From: Congeria kusceri
Taxonomy: Eukaryota; Mollusca; Bivalvia; Myida; Dreissenidae
Direction of reading: 5' to 3'
Length of the DNA stretch: 64,000 nt
Assembly: GCA_027627225.1 (NCBI GenBank)
Contig: CM051034.1
Span: 46,501,548-46,565,547, forward strand
Under the pieces are notes generated by a model. The model had not been told where the DNA came from and searched no databases. It worked only from the letters and a program-made list of their open reading frames with translations. Both the position numbers and the translations under genes were made by a program. This document shows positions 40,001 to 44,219 of this stretch, in pieces. Positions within the stretch are counted from its first letter, which is position 1. Every line of letters begins with the position of its first letter.

Positions 40001-40697
40001 TGATCTGGAATGACTAATTCACAATGAATGTTTTACTTGAATTTTGTTAATGTAAATTTTAAGAAACGAAACAGTTTTATGGAAGACAGTGAATCACAAC
40101 TTATATCTGAAGTTGCATATAAAGGTTATTCAGTAAAAAATGTGTATGTTAGTAATATGGTATTCGACGCCTTCTCTTTCACAGGCCTATATTGGAAATC
40201 ATCCGGATAAGTTTCAAGACGAATTATTCAAGCTACAGGAGGAGGCAAACTTGGAACAGCAACTAAGCCGTCTCGGGAAGAAACGCCTGACGATGAGAGC
40301 CGGTCGTTTTGAGCTGAAATGCCTGCGGTGCGGAACGTTCGTCTGTATGTCCGACAGCGTGAAGAAAATTAAGGACGCACATCACGTTGTCGTCGATGAA
40401 TCTTTGAAAGAACGTGTGATCTACAGCGATAAGGACACGAAAGGTTTTAAAGACGAGGATGTTCAGTTATGTGGAAAAATCTCATGCCGTGAATGCGGTG
40501 GAAATCTTGGAGTAATTTGCATCTACAAAAGCTTGGAGTTTCCTGTGTTGAAAATCGAGAACTTTTTGGTCGTCGATGTGAACGGCCGTCAGACGACATG
40601 CAAGCAGTGGAAGAAAGTGCCATTCGTTGTCGATGCTCTTGGAACGGATGATTTCAAAGAGATTATTGCAAATAGGGACATTCATGGCCATTTGTGA
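886..40697 (+). CDS. RIGI-like: RIG-I-like receptor (CARD-CARD-DECH helicase-regulatory domain), 5' partial, 19 exons
   Basis: RIG-I-like receptors are cytosolic sensors that bind viral double-stranded or 5'-triphosphate RNA and signal through their CARDs to MAVS. Nineteen exons chain with consistent phases and GT-AG ends, giving about 1,160 visible residues ending in TGA at 40695-40697. In order (visible numbering) these are: CARD1 C-terminal helices (about 1-60), CARD2 (about 60-155), a long polar linker (about 157-440), helicase motif I APTGCGKT (about 481), Ia [19 protein letters not shown] (about 590), [12 protein letters not shown] (about 627), a helical insertion, [29 protein letters not shown] (about 917), VI QSRGRGRA (about 945), then a regulatory domain with C-x2-C and C-x4-C (about 1036-1091). 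Motifs I and III and the stretch [12 protein letters not shown] resemble RIG-I more than MDA5 or LGP2. The start codon and first CARD helices are missing. Exon joins are predicted from sequence only. Confidence 0.93.
1128..1967 (+). repeat. Hairpin-ended repeat, ATGCTCCCC family
   Basis: It opens with a perfect hairpin (ATGCTCCCCGAAA paired with TTTCGGGGGAGCAT, 1128-1156), then GTCCGTCCGTGCGTCCGTCC. Four degenerate units of about 150 bases follow (CAACT..TGGCCGGAATTCAACG..GGAAGCTTCATTACC). It ends in a small hairpin (ATCAGTTTTACTGAT) and ATCCTTGTT. No coding capacity. Related copies lie at 24016 and, inverted, near 44565. Confidence 0.75.
1970..3180. other. Intron DNA with no recognised feature
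   Basis: AT-rich intron sequence between two hairpin-ended repeats. I see only weak short direct repeats (TGACTAGA..CATATTAAT..TACATACTGT, about 2820-2950) and nothing coding on either strand. Confidence 0.5.
3183..4660 (+). repeat. Hairpin-ended repeat, AGCTCACC family, copy 1
   Basis: The 5' hairpin AGCTCACCTGAGC..GCTCGGTGAGCT is followed by GGCGTCCGGCGTCC. At least five degenerate units of about 110-170 bases follow, built from CATTTTTCATCCAATCTTCACC, a CAGTTTGTSTATGACC stretch and ACACCAGAGTTATTGCCC. The 3' end is a hairpin GGGCCATCATGGCTC then TCTTGTTT. The open frames inside it are repeat-derived. Confidence 0.75.
5524..5590 (+). ncRNA. tRNA-like sequence (Pol III A/B boxes), pseudogene or SINE head
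   Basis: TAGCGACGCGGTAGAGCG resembles an A box, and GGTTCGATTCC (5567-5577) is a perfect B box. I could not fold a proper anticodon stem, so I do not call a functional tRNA. It lies inside the TTAA-bounded element. Confidence 0.45.
5823..5896 (+). ncRNA. tRNA-Ser/Leu-like sequence with T-run, probably SINE-type
   Basis: TGGCTGAGTGGTTAAGGC is the A-box region of a class-II-like tRNA, and GGGTTCGAACC is the B box. A run of more than ten T follows at once, as in a Pol III terminator. The T stem and anticodon stem do not pair cleanly. An inverted relative is at 13443-13503. Confidence 0.5.
6054..6389 (+). CDS. RIGI-like: RLR exon: junction of CARD1 and all of CARD2
   Basis: 112 residues, phase 1 to phase 1. 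The acceptor is CTTTCTTTTTCAG and the donor CGAG|GTGAAT. The helical pattern [19 protein letters not shown], then [20 protein letters not shown] and a short [13 protein letters not shown] tail, is that of a CARD2. A phase-symmetric exon carrying nearly one whole CARD fits modular CARD duplication. The acceptor lies only 19 bases after the end of a TTAA-bounded element. Confidence 0.88.
6833..6949 (+). CDS. RIGI-like: RLR exon: start of the CARD-helicase linker
   Basis: 39 residues, phase 1 to phase 1, beginning [20 protein letters not shown]. Two AG acceptors stand 22 bases apart (6809-6810 and 6831-6832). Only the second keeps the frame: the first, joined to the phase-1 upstream exon, soon meets a TGA. 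The donor is AAAG|GTATTA. Confidence 0.75.
6950..8527. other. Intron DNA; possible weak inverted-repeat remnant
   Basis: No coding signal. Near 7040-7110 the motif TATATCGCGATTTGCGG occurs, and near 7986-8035 an inverted-looking GATATCGCGAAATAATGGAG; both sit beside CTGCAGAT and GGGTCC-type words. This suggests an old DNA-transposon remnant, but the pairing is too poor to define ends. A short GGAGCATAACT-type stretch (8095-8280) resembles units in the repeat at 28863. Confidence 0.3.
8528..10145 (+). repeat. 29-bp minisatellite, interrupted by a MITE
   Basis: Tandem copies of a 29-bp unit, CTAAATCAGATTTATGGCC plus TGTATGAATT. About 3-4 copies lie before 8617, and about 18 more run from 9600 to 10145. 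The unit is not a multiple of three and shows no coding constraint. The array is split by the element at 8619-9599. Confidence 0.85.
8619..9599. mobile_element. TA-bounded MITE inserted in the minisatellite
   Basis: The ends are inverted repeats: left CCGTAATCGACCATGTATTA and right, inverted, CCGTAATCAACCATGTATTA. Both are bounded by TA (8617-8618 and 9600-9601). A second inner pair (GCGCGTTATACA-type words) is also inverted. TA duplication is typical of Tc1/mariner-type elements. There is no transposase; the open frame on the - strand here (9334-9570) is not recognisable. Confidence 0.8.
10372..10449 (+). CDS. RIGI-like: RLR small linker exon, Ser-rich, RMHKL type
   Basis: 26 codons, phase 1 to phase 1, with acceptor CACTTTTTCAG and donor TATG|GTGAGA. 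It encodes a Ser/Glu-rich peptide ending [11 protein letters not shown]. The next exon ends in the closely similar EPRMHNLSF, which suggests exon duplication within the linker. Confidence 0.65.
10500..11460. other. Intron DNA with no recognised feature
   Basis: AT-rich intron sequence with several A-runs. No open frame, tandem array or inverted repeat that I can support. Confidence 0.5.
11481..12947 (+). repeat. Hairpin-ended repeat, ATCCCCCC family, with nested insert
   Basis: It opens with a small hairpin (CCCCCCAAAAAGTGGGAGG), then GTCCGTCCGTACGTCC. Units of about 190 bases follow (TTTTGTGGACTCAACTCCTC..TTTCACAGCTGAACAA..GGCCCTTTGACATTTTTTCC). The 3' end has hairpin GTGTCTGTGACAC. The third unit is interrupted by the AGCTCACC-family element at 11854. 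Confidence 0.7.
11854..12756 (+). repeat. Hairpin-ended repeat, AGCTCACC family, copy 2 (nested)
   Basis: The 5' hairpin AGCTCACCTGAGC..GCTCATGGTGAGCT is followed by GTCCGTCGTGCGTCGTACGTC. Three or four units follow, with TTCAAATGATGCCCCTGGGG and GTCACATGGTTTATA. The 3' end is GACCTAGGGCCATTGTGGCC then CTCTTGTTT. It is closely similar to the copy at 56526. Confidence 0.8.
13033..13101 (+). CDS. RIGI-like: RLR small linker exon, acidic, RMHNL type
   Basis: 23 codons, phase 1 to phase 1, with acceptor AATATCTACAG and donor TTCG|GTGAGT. The peptide is acidic and Ser-rich and ends EPRMHNLSF. It has the same size class, phase and ending as the exon at 10372. The polypyrimidine tract is weak, so this exon may be alternatively used. 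Confidence 0.6.
13300..13776. mobile_element. TTAA-bounded inverted-repeat element, short copy
   Basis: TTAA at 13296-13299 and 13777-13780 flanks AGGGAC..GTCCCT ends. Its core (AAAGCGTTAGTAATACTAAACGGTGA when read inverted, in part) matches the core of the element at 4692-6034 in the opposite orientation, including a tRNA-like segment on the - strand. It is 477 bases long and non-coding. Confidence 0.65.
13443..13503 (-). ncRNA. tRNA-like sequence in the short TTAA element
   Basis: Read on the - strand it has TGGCCAAGTGGCTAAAGC (A-box region) and GGGTTCGAACCCC (B box with a perfect short stem). The T-rich run past 13443 fits a Pol III terminator. It is too short for a full cloverleaf; SINE-type or pseudogene. 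Confidence 0.45.
13820..14080 (+). repeat. Degenerate tandem repeat, GGGATTGCATATGGGATAC type
   Basis: Five or six imperfect units of about 36-45 bases built around TTGGGATTGCATATGGGATA followed by TTCAGACATTG. The overlapping open frames here are by-products of the repeat. GGGATTGCATATGGGGTGGG also occurs in the tandem units near 18840 and 41640, so a shared origin is possible. Confidence 0.7.
14189..14480 (+). repeat. 17-bp minisatellite, about 17 copies
   Basis: Tandem copies of TGCTGTACAATACACAA. Variant units (CTCGACAATACACGATG) recur at a regular spacing, which implies a higher-order unit. Because 17 is not a multiple of three and the unit lacks stops, long spurious open frames appear in several frames on both strands. 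Confidence 0.95.
14828..15093. mobile_element. Palindromic MITE (GCCTGTGCAGTCCGCACAGG family), copy 1
   Basis: The two halves are inverted copies: TATGAGGTG..TTAATGCATGTGCGTAAAGTG at left and its complement at right (CACTTTACGCACATGCATTAA..CACCTCATA). Inner palindromes contain TTAGCCTGTGCAGTCCGCAC. A sister copy is at 25668. It ends 41 bases before RLR exon 15135. Confidence 0.85.
15135..15445 (+). CDS. RIGI-like: RLR linker exon, 104 residues
   Basis: The acceptor TTGATATTGTCAG matches the phase-1 donor upstream, and the exon ends in phase 0 before GTAAAT. It encodes a Ser/Asn/Asp-rich, probably disordered segment with a more hydrophobic patch [18 protein letters not shown]. An earlier AG at 15107-15108 would put a TGA in the phase-1 frame within a few codons and was not used. 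A palindromic MITE ends 41 bases before the exon. Confidence 0.72.
16158..16226 (+). CDS. RIGI-like: RLR small linker exon, Thr/Ser/Lys-rich
   Basis: 23 codons, phase 0 to phase 0, with acceptor TTTGTCTTTCAG and donor CCAGAG|GTGTGT. The peptide is Thr/Ser/Lys-rich with no recognisable fold. Because it is phase-symmetric, skipping it would keep the frame. Confidence 0.65.
17016..17208 (+). CDS. RIGI-like: RLR linker exon before the helicase
   Basis: 64 codons, entering in phase 0 and leaving in phase 1. The acceptor is CTTCTGTTTTAG and the donor TTACAG|GTTTGT. The peptide is charged ([17 protein letters not shown]) and ends in SPEGLNIT. The following intron is 8.7 kb long and contains the hAT-like transposon and several other repeats. 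Confidence 0.7.
17517..18362 (+). repeat. Hairpin-ended repeat, GGGCCCCGCAC type
   Basis: The 5' hairpin (CCCCGCACATTTTTTGCGGG) is followed by GTCTGTCCGTCCGTCCGTC. Four or five units of about 150 bases follow (TTCAATGAAACTTTATAGGAAGCTTCATTACC), the same internal unit as in the repeat at 1128. Its tail may be the CATCCATCAGTTCACTGATA..CTTGTT sequence near 19920, separated by the repeat described next. Confidence 0.6.
18368..19950 (+). repeat. Hairpin-headed repeat and about 145-bp tandem units
   Basis: It starts with AGCTTAACTTTTCAAAGAAAAGGCAAGCT (hairpin, 18368-18396). At 18780-19750 it becomes seven or eight units of about 120-145 bases containing ATACCTTATATCRAGACCTC, CTTGGGATTGCATATGG and GGTTTCCGCTCAATAACTTG. 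The same units recur downstream of the gene at 41440-42400. The distal tail has ATCCATCAGTTCACTGATAG and CTTGTT. Confidence 0.6.
20072..23626 (-). mobile_element. hAT-like DNA transposon with terminal inverted repeats
   Basis: The left end CAGGGTTGTCATTA (20072-20085) and inverted right end CAGGGCTGTCATTA match at 13 of 14 positions. CAGGG-type ends are common in hAT elements. A perfect 6-base direct repeat AAGACA flanks the element (20066-20071 and 23627-23632); hAT elements usually make 8 bases. Inside, on the - strand, is a decayed transposase of the zinc-finger/hAT dimerisation class. A minus-strand donor (AAG|GTAAGG, 23109/23108) and acceptor (GTATTTCAG|GGTC, about 22572) suggest a 5' intron. 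It lies antisense in the long RLR intron. Confidence 0.8.
20309..22389 (-). pseudogene. Decayed hAT-type transposase (zinc finger, DDE/RNase H-like, dimerisation tail)
   Basis: The fragments follow in order on the - strand. At 22389-21613, a zinc-finger-like module ([10 protein letters not shown], then H residues) leads into the catalytic region. At about 21680-21020 are [33 protein letters not shown] and [10 protein letters not shown], typical of ZNF862-like hAT proteins. At 20996-20814 is a middle remnant. From about 20812 to 20309 are [18 protein letters not shown] and [20 protein letters not shown], the hAT C-terminal dimerisation domain. At least three frame breaks separate them (near 21675, 21020 and 20815), and the residues normally between [13 protein letters not shown] and FDPVPIP seem deleted. 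Not functional as it stands. Confidence 0.85.
24016..24968 (+). repeat. Hairpin-ended repeat, ATGCTCCCC family, copy 2
   Basis: The 5' hairpin ATGCTCCCCGAAAGGGGGGAGCAT (24016-24039) is followed by GTCGCCGCTTTGTCCG words. Three or four units of about 150-190 bases contain GGTCAAAGGTCAAGGTCACA and TTTTGCTTGTCC. The 3' end is CATCATCCATCATACTGATA then TTCTTGTTT. Confidence 0.7.
25439..25499 (+). repeat. Half copy of a palindromic element
   Basis: It shares a 28-base identical block (25463-25490) with one arm of the 139-bp palindrome at 62176-62314, and looser similarity on both sides (AATACTAGG..GAATA, CGGAAGC). Only one arm is present here. Confidence 0.65.
25668..25928. mobile_element. Palindromic MITE, copy 2, adjoining an exon
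   Basis: The ends GTGGCGCGTCGTG and CACGACGCGCCAC are perfect inverted repeats, flanked by ATTT on both sides. The interior matches the MITE at 14828 (GCCTGTGCAGTCCGCACAGG, CTTTTATGGTATTTTCTGTT). The RLR exon with helicase motif I starts 13 bases after its flank begins. Confidence 0.88.
25942..26123 (+). CDS. RIGI-like: RLR exon: helicase Q-like motif and motif I (Walker A)
   Basis: The peptide has [19 protein letters not shown] followed by [18 protein letters not shown]: the aromatic/Gln RDYQ entry motif and the ATP-binding P-loop of superfamily-2 helicases. APTGCGKT is the RIG-I form; MDA5 has a Ser in place of Cys. It enters in phase 1 and leaves in phase 0 at ATTCAG|GTATAT. The acceptor is 13 bases beyond the end of a palindromic MITE. 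Confidence 0.93.
26607..26788 (+). CDS. RIGI-like: RLR exon: helicase motifs Ia and Ib
   Basis: It encodes [15 protein letters not shown] (motif Ia, contacts RNA) and CHTITGDS (motif Ib region). It enters in phase 0 and leaves in phase 2 at GACAA|GTGAGT. Acceptor: CTGTTGTTCAG. Confidence 0.9.
27290..27900 (+). repeat. Two minisatellites: 21-bp then about 51-bp units
   Basis: From 27290 to 27500 about nine 21-bp units CTAGCCCTTGAAACTGTATCA lie in tandem. From about 27600 to 27900 units of about 51 bases follow (CTGTATAACTTGAAATAGCC..AAAAATCATCCTGCAAA). The word AAACTGTATMACT is common to both. The minus-strand Gln/Phe-repeat frame (27255-27488) is the 21-mer read in frame. Confidence 0.85.
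28202..28470. mobile_element. MITE, CGTATTCACCAA family, copy 1
   Basis: The left end GGCTCGTATTCACCAAACTA pairs, inverted, with the right end (GGTTGGTGAAAATGAGCCC). Inner inverted words TTCTTAGACTT..AAGTCTAAGAAT are also present. A sister copy is at 55057. It lies about 90 bases upstream of the exon with DECHH. Confidence 0.75.
28562..28763 (+). CDS. RIGI-like: RLR exon: helicase motifs Ic and II (DECHH)
   Basis: It encodes [14 protein letters not shown] (motif Ic) and [20 protein letters not shown], in which DECH is the Walker B motif that coordinates Mg-ATP in RIG-I-like helicases. It enters in phase 2 and leaves in phase 0. The acceptor is TTTTTGCTGCAG and the donor CCACAG|GTTCGT. The end of a CGTATTCACCAA-type MITE lies about 90 bases upstream. 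Confidence 0.93.
28863..29457 (+). repeat. Hairpin-ended repeat, GTCGCC family
   Basis: The 5' hairpin GTCGCCTGAATAGGCGAC (28863-28880) is followed by GC-rich GGCGGTGTCGGCGGCGGCG. Two units of about 150 bases follow (GGAGCATAACTCTTAGACTA..GAAACTTCATAGGTAGATRGATC). The 3' end has GGCGACACATCC, hairpin ACTCCCGGAGT and CTAGTTGT. Confidence 0.75.
29940..30102 (+). CDS. RIGI-like: RLR exon: helicase motif III and start of helical insertion
   Basis: It starts [17 protein letters not shown] (motif III, GLTAS), then [20 protein letters not shown], corresponding to the RIG-I segment ending domain Hel1. It enters in phase 0 and leaves in phase 1 at GAAG|GTAAGA. The Ser-Val-Gly-Val-Gly form of motif III is RIG-I-like. 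Confidence 0.92.
30736..31095 (+). repeat. 50-bp minisatellite, about 7 copies
   Basis: Tandem copies of a 50-bp unit beginning CAGTCGCTTACAATGGAGAC, continuing CTCTAATCAACCATGCTTAC. Alternating variants (GATCTCTAATCAACAATG versus TTTCTCTAATCAACCATG) suggest a multi-unit higher-order repeat. Confidence 0.92.
31281..31376 (+). CDS. RIGI-like: RLR exon: helical insertion domain, part 1
   Basis: 32 codons, phase 1 to phase 1, with acceptor TTTATTCTAG and donor TTTCAG|GTGACT. The peptide ([19 protein letters not shown]) is a predicted amphipathic helix at the position of the Hel2i insertion, which is specific to RLR and Dicer helicases. Confidence 0.82.
32220..33060 (+). repeat. Degenerate AGCTCACC-family internal units
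   Basis: Units of about 130 bases contain CAGTTTTTGTGTGACCGTAAG, AACACCAGAGTTATGGCCC and TTGTTTGTGGGAAAAAATGC, the same internal unit as at 3300-4150. No terminal hairpin was seen, so this is an end-truncated copy. Confidence 0.6.
33225..33730 (+). repeat. About 180-bp tandem units, array 1
   Basis: Three units of about 170-185 bases contain TAGATTTTACCGTTTCGTCT, ACAACACTTGGATACT, CAATCCACCCATATCACCCA and TTTGACCTTGACC. A second array of the same unit sits two introns downstream, at 36085. Adjacent exons are not part of the unit. Confidence 0.8.
33884..34053 (+). CDS. RIGI-like: RLR exon: helical insertion domain, part 2
   Basis: It encodes a helical segment containing [20 protein letters not shown], matching the Hel2i YEQWIV-type motif of RIG-I-like proteins. 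It enters in phase 1 through TTGCACTAG and leaves in phase 0 before GTTAGT. The polypyrimidine tract is mediocre. Confidence 0.82.
34572..34713 (+). CDS. RIGI-like: RLR exon: end of helical insertion
   Basis: It begins [18 protein letters not shown] and continues [12 protein letters not shown], matching the RLR stretch in which a helix pair returns to Hel2 (RIG-I has KYNDALIISEDAR-like sequence here). It enters in phase 0 through GTTTCCAG and leaves in phase 1 before GTAGGT. Confidence 0.88.
35774..36007 (+). CDS. RIGI-like: RLR exon: Hel2 with motif IV
   Basis: 78 codons, phase 1 to phase 1. [13 protein letters not shown] opens Hel2, [18 protein letters not shown] is motif IV, and [12 protein letters not shown] corresponds to motif IVa before the glutamine helix. 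Acceptor: AAAATTTCAG. Donor: GGAG|GTATTC. Confidence 0.9.
36085..36590 (+). repeat. About 180-bp tandem units, array 2
   Basis: Three units of the array-1 family begin just after GTGTGACATGGTTAAG. The upstream word TCCGTCCGTGACAAGGTTAAG of array 1 is mirrored by TCCTTCCGTGTGACATGGTT here, so both arrays share the same leading boundary as well as the unit. Confidence 0.8.
36906..37073 (+). CDS. RIGI-like: RLR exon: Hel2 motif V and start of motif VI
   Basis: It encodes [20 protein letters not shown], then [14 protein letters not shown] (motif V) and SKVQSRG, the first half of motif VI. The intron splits motif VI between QSRG and RGRA. It is phase 1 to phase 1, with acceptor GTAAATTTTTAG and donor AGAG|GTAACG. 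Confidence 0.92.
37080..38170 (+). repeat. About 46-bp minisatellite filling an intron
   Basis: More than 20 imperfect units of AAGTAACAGATACTGTTTAA plus CACACACTGGTTCTCAAGTA and AAACAT begin directly after the donor of the motif V exon. The donor-side peptide frame (37074-37138) already reads repeat sequence. Divergence between units is high and increases toward the 3' end. Confidence 0.9.
38190..38770 (+). repeat. About 50-bp minisatellite, second array of the same intron
   Basis: About 11 units of TTAGAGATAGGCATTGGTTT plus TTAGGTAAAAATAGAAGC and AACACGTACTG. It follows the 46-bp array directly and ends about 55 bases before the acceptor of the motif VI exon. Confidence 0.9.
38824..38948 (+). 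CDS. RIGI-like: RLR exon: motif VI and bridging helix
   Basis: The exon begins [13 protein letters not shown], completing motif VI QSRGRGRA, whose arginines contact ATP. It continues into the helical bridge between Hel2 and the regulatory domain ([18 protein letters not shown] region). It enters in phase 1 and leaves in phase 0 at TTGCAG|GTGAGC. The intron before it is almost all minisatellite. Confidence 0.9.
39223..39677 (+). repeat. Hairpin-headed repeat, AACCGGGTTTTCC family
   Basis: The hairpin AACCGGGTTTTCCAGA..TCTGGTT is followed by GGCGGGCGGGCGTGCC. Two units of about 150-200 bases follow (CGCAACTCCTCCTTCATAGC, AGGGATTTCGACCAAACTTTCACA). It ends with AACCTGGTTTTGTGAC. Non-coding, in the last RLR intron. 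Confidence 0.65.
40185..40697 (+). CDS. RIGI-like: RLR last exon: C-terminal regulatory domain and stop
   Basis: 170 codons and TGA. After a charged bridging helix ([18 protein letters not shown]) comes the regulatory domain that caps RNA ends. Its zinc site is formed by CLRC and CGKISC, the expected C-x2-C and C-x4-[19 protein letters not shown] matches the core beta strands of RIG-I (YKTFEIPVIKIESF type). An extra CREC follows directly. The acceptor is CTTTCACAG. The protein ends NRDIHGHL. Confidence 0.95.
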   Translation, partial: AYIGNHPDKFQDELFKLQEEANLEQQLSRLGKKRLTMRAGRFELKCLRCGTFVCMSDSVKKIKDAHHVVVDESLKERVIYSDKDTKGFKDEDVQLCGKISCRECGGNLGVICIYKSLEFPVLKIENFLVVDVNGRQTTCKQWKKVPFVVDALGTDDFKEIIANRDIHGHL

Positions 40698-40798
40698 AAT
40701 GTGGAAGATTATGCGTAGTATTGGGTTCTAAAGCAGTGAGGTATATGTGTTTTCCGTCTGTCCGTGCTTTAGTCCGTCTGGCCAAGGTTAAAGTATTT

Positions 40799-40804
40799 AA
40801 TAAA
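40799..40804 (+). terminator. Polyadenylation signal AATAAA of the RLR gene
   Basis: A canonical AATAAA hexamer about 100 bases beyond the stop codon, in the expected orientation. It implies a short 3' untranslated region. No cleavage site was determined. Confidence 0.6.
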
Positions 40805-41439
40805 GTCCAATATCTTGACTACTATCAAAGTTATATACTTCAAATTTAAAATAATTATTTACTATCAACGTCTCCACCAGAGAAAGCAACTCTCATCATT
40901 ATGTTTTCGTTTCTGACAAAAGAGCATTTTGGGGCATGTGTCACGTGATAGTTGCAGCACTGGTTGAAATAATGTAAATGTTTATAAATCGGTCTTTATG
41001 TTTAAATTATGTATTATCAGTCTTTAGTTGAAATCCAAATTGTATAGAGTTTCAAAATTTTGAAAAGCATAGTAATGGTTACTATAGTGGTAGTAATGAA
41101 GTTATGTAAAGAAATTTAAACGTTTATGAATTGGTCTTGAATGTATTGATTAGTATTTAATATAATTCCTAACTGATTTGAACATAGTAGTTTTGTGTAC
41201 CATGTAAATACAACATGCTTTTGTGAAGTGAGAAAGATTTAGTACCTGTATTGGTTAGCCCACCCCATAGCTGATGTTTTTGAAATAATCTTAATGTTTA
41301 TGAATTGGTCTTTAATATGTTGACCTGTATTTAATTGTGTTTCTAATAGAATTTAACATCATAATTTTGTAAAGCGTTAGTATCGGTTACCAAAGCAGTT
41401 ACATGTTTTTTCAAGTAATGTAAAAAAATAACTTTAGAA

Positions 41440-42400
41440 TCCATAAAGACATTTAAATAAAACTTCATACATCGATACCATATATCGAGACCTAGCTTGG
41501 ATTTGCATATCGGGCGGTTGGTTCAAGGTCAAGGTCACCGTTACTAAAAATAGAAAAACTGTTTCTGCTCAATAACTTGAGAATTCGGCGAGATATTTTT
41601 ATGAAACTTCATACATATATACCTTATATCGAGACCTTGCTTGGGATTGCATATGGGGTGGGTGGGGTCAAGGTCACCTTTACTAAAATAGAAAAATGGT
41701 TTCCACTCAATAACTTAAGATTCCATAAAGATATTTTAATGAAAGTTCATACATAGATACCATATGTCGAGACCTCACTTTGGATTGCATATGGGGCTGG
41801 TAAGATCAAGGTTAAGGTCACCGTTACTTAAAATAGAAAAACGGTTTCTGCTCAAAAACTTGAGAAGGCACCGATATAGTTTAATGAAACTTCAAACATA
41901 GATACCTTATATCGAGACCTCGCTTTGGATTGCATATGGGGTGGGTGGATTCAAGGTCAAGGTCACCGTTACAAAAAATTTGAAAAACCGTTTCTGCTCA
42001 AAAACTTGAGAAGGCATCGAGATATTTTAATGAAACTTCATACATATATACCTTATATCGAGACCTTGCTTGGGATTGCATATGGGGTGGGTGGGGTCAA
42101 GGTCACCGTTACTAAAAATGGAAAAATGGTTTCCGCTCAATAACTTAAGTTTCCATAAAGATATTTTAATGAAACTTCATACATAGAGACCATATGTCGA
42201 GACCTCGCTTGGGATTGCATATGGGGTTGGTAAGGTCAAGGTTAAGGTCACCGTTACTTAAAATAGAAAAACGGTTTCTGCTCAAAAACGTGCGAACGCA
42301 TCGAGATTTTTTATGAAACTTCATGCATACATACCTTATATTGTAGCCTTGCTTGAGATTGCATACGGTGTGAGTGTGGTCAAGGTCAAGTGACAGTTAT
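41440..42400 (+). repeat. About 145-bp tandem units downstream of the RLR gene
   Basis: Six or seven units contain AAACTTCATACATAGATACC, TATCGAGACCTCGCTTGG, GATTGCATATGGGGTGGGTG and GGTCAAGGTCACCGTTACTA. They are the same family as the array at 18780-19750 inside the gene. Confidence 0.85.
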
Positions 42401-42849
42401 TAACATATTATTACATAGTTCATTCCCTTTGACGCATCTTCGTGGTATCAAATGGGTTATCTGGGTGTGTGCTAGAACATAATTTTGAAAAAAAAACACA
42501 CCAACAATTGAACAAAGTCATCTTATAATCTGATAAATTCAGTATGCACAGTGATTTATGTAAAGTATATATATATTATATTTGCTACATTATGATACAT
42601 ATGGGTTGGCATATGATTTGAGGTATCTATTACAATGTATTTATATGTTTTAATGCTGAATAAAAATACATCATTATTGAGCCATATTATTTATAGCCGT
42701 TTGCTCCATCTTTATTTAAAATATATATACAATGTTGACTTCAATTATTTTGTGTGGATAAACCTGTGCTAAGATGATATATTAAATTTTGAATTGTATA
42801 ATTAGATCTATAAAATTATCAATTAAAAAAAAACAATTATATCGGTAGA

Positions 42850-43380
42850 ACCTTTGAATGCTCCCAGATGCCTCCTTGACCTGTAATTGTGGTCTTAACC
42901 GTAAACCTATGGTCCTGGTTCATAAACGCGACAGGCTGGTTTGTTCAGGTAAACATTCACACAAAGTAATTGAACATCACTCAATCCATGGCCAGTTGAT
43001 AGTCCGGACAAGCAAAAAGCCAATTTCGACCTTTGGCAAGTGTGAACTTGGTCTTTGACCTACGGACCTGATTTATGCGCACTTCACGACTTTTCATTGT
43101 GGTTTACGTCTGTGCCAATTTGTTTTAAAATCGATGTAAAAATAAAGCACATACAAGCAAAGTCCCAATTTTTTACCTTTGAACAGGTTTGACCTTAACG
43201 TTTGACCTACAAACCTGATTCATGAACCCTACGGTACACACGATCTCATTGCGGCAAACGTTTGTGCCAAGTAATTTTAAAATCCCTCCATTCATAGCCA
43301 AGTTACAGTCCAGACAAGCCAAACATTTATAATCAAATGGCAATTACTCCTTGAACAAGAGGCACACATGCAAATGAGTG
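42850..43380 (+). repeat. Degenerate repeat units, CTTTGACCTAC type
   Basis: Two imperfect units of about 230 bases share GACCTACRRACCTGATTCATG, GTGCCAA..TTTTAAAATC and TCCAGACAAGC. No hairpin ends are clear. Nothing coding. Confidence 0.4.
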
Positions 43381-43439
43381 CCTGTTGCGCTCCATTGGCT
43401 TAGTCAGTAAGCGAACCCTGCTTCCCTGATATGCTATAT

Positions 43440-44175
43440 AAGAAAAAAAAAGCGGGGATGCTATATACGAAAAAAGGCCCCGCCCTCTGGTGGCCGTGAT
43501 TTTTAACGAACCAAAATAATTTAACAGTATTTTGGTAGAGAACCTACTAACGAATATTTATTTGAACTAATTTCGAAATTCAAGCCGTTGTTTTTAACAT
43601 GAAGATTTTCAAAGTTTTAAATATAGCCATATTAGGATTGGCTCCCATCCCTGGCGGCCATTCATTACGTTCCTTAACCATTGGAGCAAATTTGGTAGAG
43701 AACCACCCAAACAGTGGTTTCTGACAAGGTTTTCACAGTTTTCAATATAGCTATATACGGAATAATGGCCCCGCCCCCTGGCGGCCATTTTTACAACAGA
43801 CCAAAACCATTTGAGCAACTTTGGTAGAAAACCACCCAATGAACATTTCTGTGAAATTATTTCGAAATCCCACCAATTTTGCAGAAAAAAGATTTTCAAA
43901 GCGTTCAATATATAGCCATAGAAGGTAAAATGTCCGCACGCTCTGGCGGCCATGTTTTCAACGGAGTGGAACCATTTGAGCAACTTTGATAGAGGACCCT
44001 CCGGGGAACAGTTTTGTGAAATAACTTTAAAATCCACCCAGGGATTTAGAAGATGTCGTTTAAAGATGTTTCTATTTATAGCTCTGGCGGCCATCTTGTG
44101 CAGCGGACCAGAACCATTTGAGCAACTTTGGTAGAGGACCACCCAAGGAACATTTCTGTGAAGTTTCATCAAAGA
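43440..44175. repeat. About 170-bp repeat units with TGGCGGCCAT
   Basis: Four units contain ATATAGCCATA, CCCCTGGCGGCCATTTTT, ACCAAAACCATTTGAGCAAC, TTTGGTAGAGGACCACCCAA and GGAACATTTCTGTGAAATTA. The long minus-strand open frame (43609-44172) reads through these units and is not a gene. A single similar unit occurs near 30220-30340 and others at 46500-46900. Confidence 0.75.
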
Positions 44176-44219
44176 CTGAATACCTGTTTCTAAGATGTTG
44201 TTAAAAGGAGAAGTCCTCT

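Noticed and set aside
886..40697. Gene identity as Dicer or another SF2 helicase
   Set aside because: Tandem CARDs, the DECH box and the C-terminal zinc domain with IENF-type core are specific to RIG-I-like receptors; no PAZ or RNase III domains.
43609..44172. 187-codon minus-strand open frame
   Set aside because: It runs through four copies of a dispersed 170-bp repeat with no conserved domain; units elsewhere contain stops.
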